Shown here: positions 60,120-64,000 of the stretch, piece by piece
Position numbering within the stretch: the stretch's first letter is position 1
How the letters are laid out: each line of letters opens with the position of its first letter
NCBI GenBank assembly: GCA_949775045.1
Contig: OX459100.1
Coordinates: forward strand, 9,292,194-9,356,193
DNA length: 64,000 bases
Source of the DNA: Metridium senile
Taxonomy: Eukaryota > Cnidaria > Anthozoa > Actiniaria > Metridiidae
Direction: 5' to 3'
The notes under the pieces: model-generated
What the model was told of the DNA's origin: nothing
The model's input: only the letters and a program-made list of their open reading frames with translations
Databases searched by the model: none
Program-made: the position numbers and the translations under genes

Positions 60120-61765
60120 TTCGTCGTAACTTTTCCGTACTTCTTAGATTCCATCAGTATATTTACAGTTGTCTTTGATCATGCTTATCATATTTATATA
60201 TTTATATTTATATTTCAGGATATTATTTATGTATTTGTGTTCGTGAATTATCAAACTGGAGTGACAGCTCCAACTCTCCCTTTTTCAAGTCAAACAAATA
60301 TTTCTACAGAAGCAAAACTTGTAAAATAACTTCAAACGCTTTTTTCATATTTGTAAAACAAAAATCTGGATTTTTTAAGTAGATGTTACCGTAAGAACAC
60401 TGGCTGAGCTAACGGTTATCAATATATCTTGATTTAACATAACGACCTCGTAATCACTGGGTCGATGTGGCGCTTTTTCTCTTTCGTCTATAGCCGGAGT
60501 CTCAGTTTAAAGGATAGTTATAGCAAGACAGTAGTTGTTATGACCGTAGCAATTACTGTGTGTCAGAATCCAGAGTTTTGATGGTTGGGTTTTGCAGCCG
60601 GACAGTGCGTGGAGTAGCACCAAAACGTCAACATTCAAAGTATATTTGTTGTGATTTCATAGTGTTTCGTATTGTATCGTATTGTATCGTTCAGCTTAAA
60701 TCTCATTGTTTTGTTCGGTATTATACTAATTCGTCCTTTTTCGTTTCGTTCGGTCTAATTTCGCATCATTTGTTTATTTTTGATTCACACTGTTTGTTCT
60801 TCATTTCGTTCAATTTCGCGTTTCGCTTCCTCTTATATTTTGCTCAAATTATCACTACCTTCACTTTCTCTCTCTTTATTCCTTTTTCAAATCATTATTT
60901 CACCCTATAGTTAACTTTCTTATTTTTACCATTATATTCACTTGTGTATATGCAATGAAACAGTTGTACAGCGAGGGCTGCTTCCTCCCATGCATCAGTA
61001 GAAATGTTACAGTTCTTCCTAAAGTATACTTGTATCATCTAGCTACTTGTATCGTCTCGGGAAAACACTGTAACAACAAAAGCTGCTCTGCATGTAACGC
61101 ATTTTAACAAGGGTCTTCACTGTTTAACTCCATTTTATCTCATACCCCAGATGTCTCGCAGCTCTTAGTAAGATTCATTATGATTGGCTAACCTGAACAA
61201 TAGGTTCTATTGTTTATGTATTGTTTCTATAGTTTCACTCTGGGTTGAGCCAACCAATTACCGGCAATGTTATTAGGAGCTGCGACCCTACCCTTTTATC
61301 TTACTTTTAAGAGTGCAACAGTGAAGATCCTTAAAACTTGTAATAAGCTGGCCTCACTAACTGCATCAACGTCAAAACATTTAAAGTAGATATTTCATAT
61401 CACTAGTTCTGCACCTTTGTTTTTGTACAAGCACAAACGTTTTTTGTTTTGTTTTTCTATTAATTTACTTAACTATTCAGTAATATTTATTATCTTAAAT
61501 TATTAATTTATGTATTTCCTTACTGGTAAGAGATTCGTAAATGTGTGCTAGTGGGCGACTAAAAGAGTTGTTTTGCTGCTATCGGTTGGTGGCAGTGTTG
61601 ATTATAGTTGTCGTGTCAGCAGCTAGGCCGAGTTGACTTCAATAAACGCGATCGAGAAGCTCGGTGGTAGTGATCAAGATGGCAGATTGTTAACACGTCC
61701 AAGTCGACTTAACTGACAGCCAGGCGACTCCACCGTCCCGCTACGTTTAAACTGACCAAGAATTT
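60120..61765. other. Intergenic sequence, no gene seen
   Basis: AT-rich. A 116-codon plus-strand ORF at 60560-60910 is Phe/Ser-rich without motifs. I see no repeats with clear ends. Confidence 0.5.
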
Positions 61766-61774
61766 TAGCCAGCT

Positions 61775-63015
61775 ACAGATGGACGAGCTGGACGGTCAGA
61801 CGAACCGACAGATGGACGAGAGCTGGACGGTCAGATGAGCTGACAGATGGACGGGAACTGGACGGTCAGACGAACCGACAGATGGACGAGAGCTGGATGG
61901 ACACACGAACCGACAGATGGACGAGAGCTGGACGGTCAGACGAACCGACAGATGAACGAGAGATGGACGGTCAGACGAACCGACAGATGGACGAGAGCTG
62001 GACAGTCACAAGAACCGCCAGATGGACGAGAGCTGGACGGTCAGACGAGCTGACAGATGGACGGGAGCTGGACGGTCAGACGAACCGACAGATGGACGAG
62101 TGCTGGACGGTCAGACAAACTGACAGATGGACGAGAGCTGGACGGCCACACGAACAGACAGATGGACGAGGCCAAAAGACAGATGGACGGAAACCTACTC
62201 AGTTGCATATGCAATTTGTAGGGACCTATTGCGAGAGCTGGACGGTCACACGAACCGACAGATGGACGAGGCCAACAGACAGATGGACGAGGCCAGCAGA
62301 CAGATGGACGGAAACCTACTCAGTTGCATATGCAATTTGTAGGGACCTATTGCAAGAGCTGGACGGTCACACGAACCGACAGATGGACGAGGCCAACAGA
62401 CAGATGGACGAGACCAACAGACAGATGGACGGAAGCCTACTCAGTTGCATATGCAATTTGTAGGGACCTATTGCGAGAGCTGGACGGTCAGACGAACCGA
62501 CAGATGGACGAGGCCAACAGACAGATGGACGAGACCAACAGACAGATGGACGGAAGCCTACTCAGTTGCATATGCAATTTGTAGGGACCTATTGCGAGAG
62601 CTGGACGGTCACACGAACCGACAGATGGACGAGGCCAACAGACAGATGGACGAGGCCAGCAGACAGATGGACGGAAACCTACTCAGTTGCATATGCAATT
62701 TGTAGGGACCTATTGCGAGAGCTGGACGGTCACACGAACCGACAGATGGACGAGGCCAACAGACAGATGGACGAGGCCAGCAGACAGATGGACGGAAACC
62801 TACTCAGTTGCATATGCAATTTGTAGGGACCTATTGCGAGAGCTGGACGGTCACACGAACCGACAGATGGACGAGGCCAACAGACAGATGGACGAGACCA
62901 ACAGACAGATGGACGGAAACCTACTCAGTTGCATATGCAATTTGTAGGGACCTATTGCGAGAGCTGGACGGTCAGACGAACCGACAGATGGACGAGGCCA
63001 ACAGACAGGTGGACG
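61775..63015 (+). repeat. Compound satellite: 35-bp units grading into 121-bp units
   Basis: From 61775 to 62190 the unit is 35 bp (AGCTGGACGGTCAGACGAAC then CGACAGATGGACGAG). From about 62190 to 63015 it is a 121-bp unit that adds ACCTACTCAGTTGCATATGC then AATTTGTAGGGACCTATTGC to two or three shortened 35-bp-derived pieces. About seven 121-bp units. Confidence 0.95.
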
Positions 63016-63017
63016 GA

Positions 63018-63360
63018 AATAATAAAAATAATAATAAACTTTATTAGTATTCCCAACTGGGTTTTTCGATACTAATTTACAATAAATCTTAAATAAAATG
63101 TCTTAAATCTAATATTATCTAATTTAATGCTAACTTAGTTATACAAAAATGAGAAATATATGTTATTAATTATAAATTGGATGTAAAAATGTAAAGATAT
63201 GTATATGCATATTGCTATAAGGAATTAAAATCTAAAATTACATATTAAGTAAAATAGCTATGTAACATGTCATTTTTCAGGTTCTTTTAAAAAGCTGTGA
63301 TTGAGGTTGACTTTTTTAATTCAACATTTGTATTATTCCATATTTGCACTGCCCTATAAC
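63018..63360 (-). mobile_element. LINE 3' end inserted in the satellite
   Basis: The minus strand reads YRAVQIWNNTNVELKKSTSI then, after a stop, KNLKNDMLH, like a decayed LINE C-terminal tail. A 3' end with AATAAAGTTTATTATTATT follows. It splits a GACGGAAACCTACTCAG satellite phrase, with GAAA on both sides as a possible target duplication. Confidence 0.6.
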
Positions 63361-64000
63361 GAAACCTACTCAGTTGCATATGCAGATGGACGAGAGCTGG
63401 ACGGTCACACGAACCGACAGATGGACGAGAGCTGGACGGTCACCCGAACCGACAGATGGACGAGAGCTGGACGGTCGCACGAACCAACAGATGTACGAGA
63501 GCTGGACGGTCACACAAACCGACAGATGGACGAGAGCTGGACGGTCAGACGAACCGACAGATGGACGAGAGCTGGACGGTCACCCGAAACGACAGATGGA
63601 CGAGAGCTGGACGGTCAGACGAACCGACAGATGGACGAAAGCTGGACGGTCACACAAACCGACAGATGGACGAGAGCTGGACGGTCGCACGAACCAACAG
63701 ATGTACGAGAACTGGACGGTCACACGAACAGACAGATGGACGATAGCTGGACGGTCAGACGAAACGACAGATGGACGAGAGCTGGACGGTCACACGAAAC
63801 AAAAGATGGACGAGAGCTGGACGGTCACACAAACCGACAGATAGACGAGAGCTGGACGGTCACGCGAACCAACAGATGGACGAGAGCTGGACGGTCACGC
63901 GAACCAACAGATGGACGAGAACTGGATGGTCACACAAACCGACAGATGGACGATAGCTGGACGGTCAGACGAAACGACAGATGGACGAGAGAGCTCGTCC
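63361..64000 (+). repeat. 35-bp satellite, continuing past the window
   Basis: Seventeen or so units of the same 35-bp repeat (GGACGAGAGCTGGACGGTCA then CACGAACCGACAGAT). It begins with a partial 121-bp unit and runs off the right edge. Confidence 0.95.

Noticed and set aside
60560..60910. 116-codon plus-strand ORF
   Set aside because: Phe/Ser-rich translation of AT-rich DNA with no motif or splice context.
61847..63956. Overlapping MDESWTVTRTDRWTR-type ORFs
   Set aside because: Satellite units of 35 bp (not divisible by three) cycle through all frames, giving the same peptide in three frames. Not a gene family.

Overview
This is eukaryotic DNA from an invertebrate animal. The genes are split into many short exons with GT-AG introns, introns are full of simple repeats and small inverted-repeat elements, and the gene set (polycystin-1 family protein, NACHT/WD40 protein, ARL2BP, RNMT) is metazoan. 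My best guess is an anthozoan cnidarian such as a sea anemone of the Nematostella type. This is an inference from gene content and repeat style, not something proved here. I found no bacterial operons, CRISPR arrays or intact viral genes.

Layout, left to right. (1) 517-4937, minus: 5' part of an mRNA cap guanine-N7 methyltransferase gene (RNMT); its 3' exons lie beyond the left edge. (2) 7515-11954, minus: complete seven-exon gene for ARL2-binding protein (ARL2BP/BART), 187 aa. (3) 12680-24393, plus: complete ten-exon gene for an NWD1/NWD2-like NACHT-WD40 protein of 1814 aa whose first residues look like a dual fatty-acylation signal. It is head to head with ARL2BP, with about 0.7 kb between start codons. 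(4) 26109-46741, minus: complete 18-exon polycystin-1-like receptor/channel gene of 3069 aa (signal peptide, LamG-like domain, PKD repeats, REJ region, GPS, PLAT, polycystin channel). It converges with gene 3. (5) 50633-59471, plus: nine-exon gene for a largely disordered, repeat-built protein of 1492 aa that I do not recognise. It carries a tandem array in which a SUMO-acceptor-like motif alternates with a SUMO-interacting-like motif. This is the best candidate for something undescribed. Splicing frames close exactly in genes 2-5, and all exons found for gene 1 are also in frame.

The rest is repeats: many MITE-like inverted-repeat elements in recurring families, tRNA-derived SINEs, three degraded 3' ends of LINE retrotransposons, a 66-bp satellite with 15 units (48.35-49.33 kb), a 33-bp minisatellite in a polycystin intron, a 1-kb minisatellite of TTTGTTTGTTAATTCATTTA type, and a compound 35-bp/121-bp satellite filling 61.8-64 kb. 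The genes do not form an obvious pathway. RNMT caps mRNA, ARL2BP works with ARL2/ARL3 GTPases at cilia and mitochondria, polycystins are often ciliary or sperm membrane receptors, and the NACHT-WD40 protein is of the signalling STAND ATPase type. A ciliary link between ARL2BP and the polycystin is only a possibility; nothing in the sequence shows co-regulation.

Gene models were built by reading splice sites and reading frames by eye. Single exon boundaries may be off by a base or use an alternative site.
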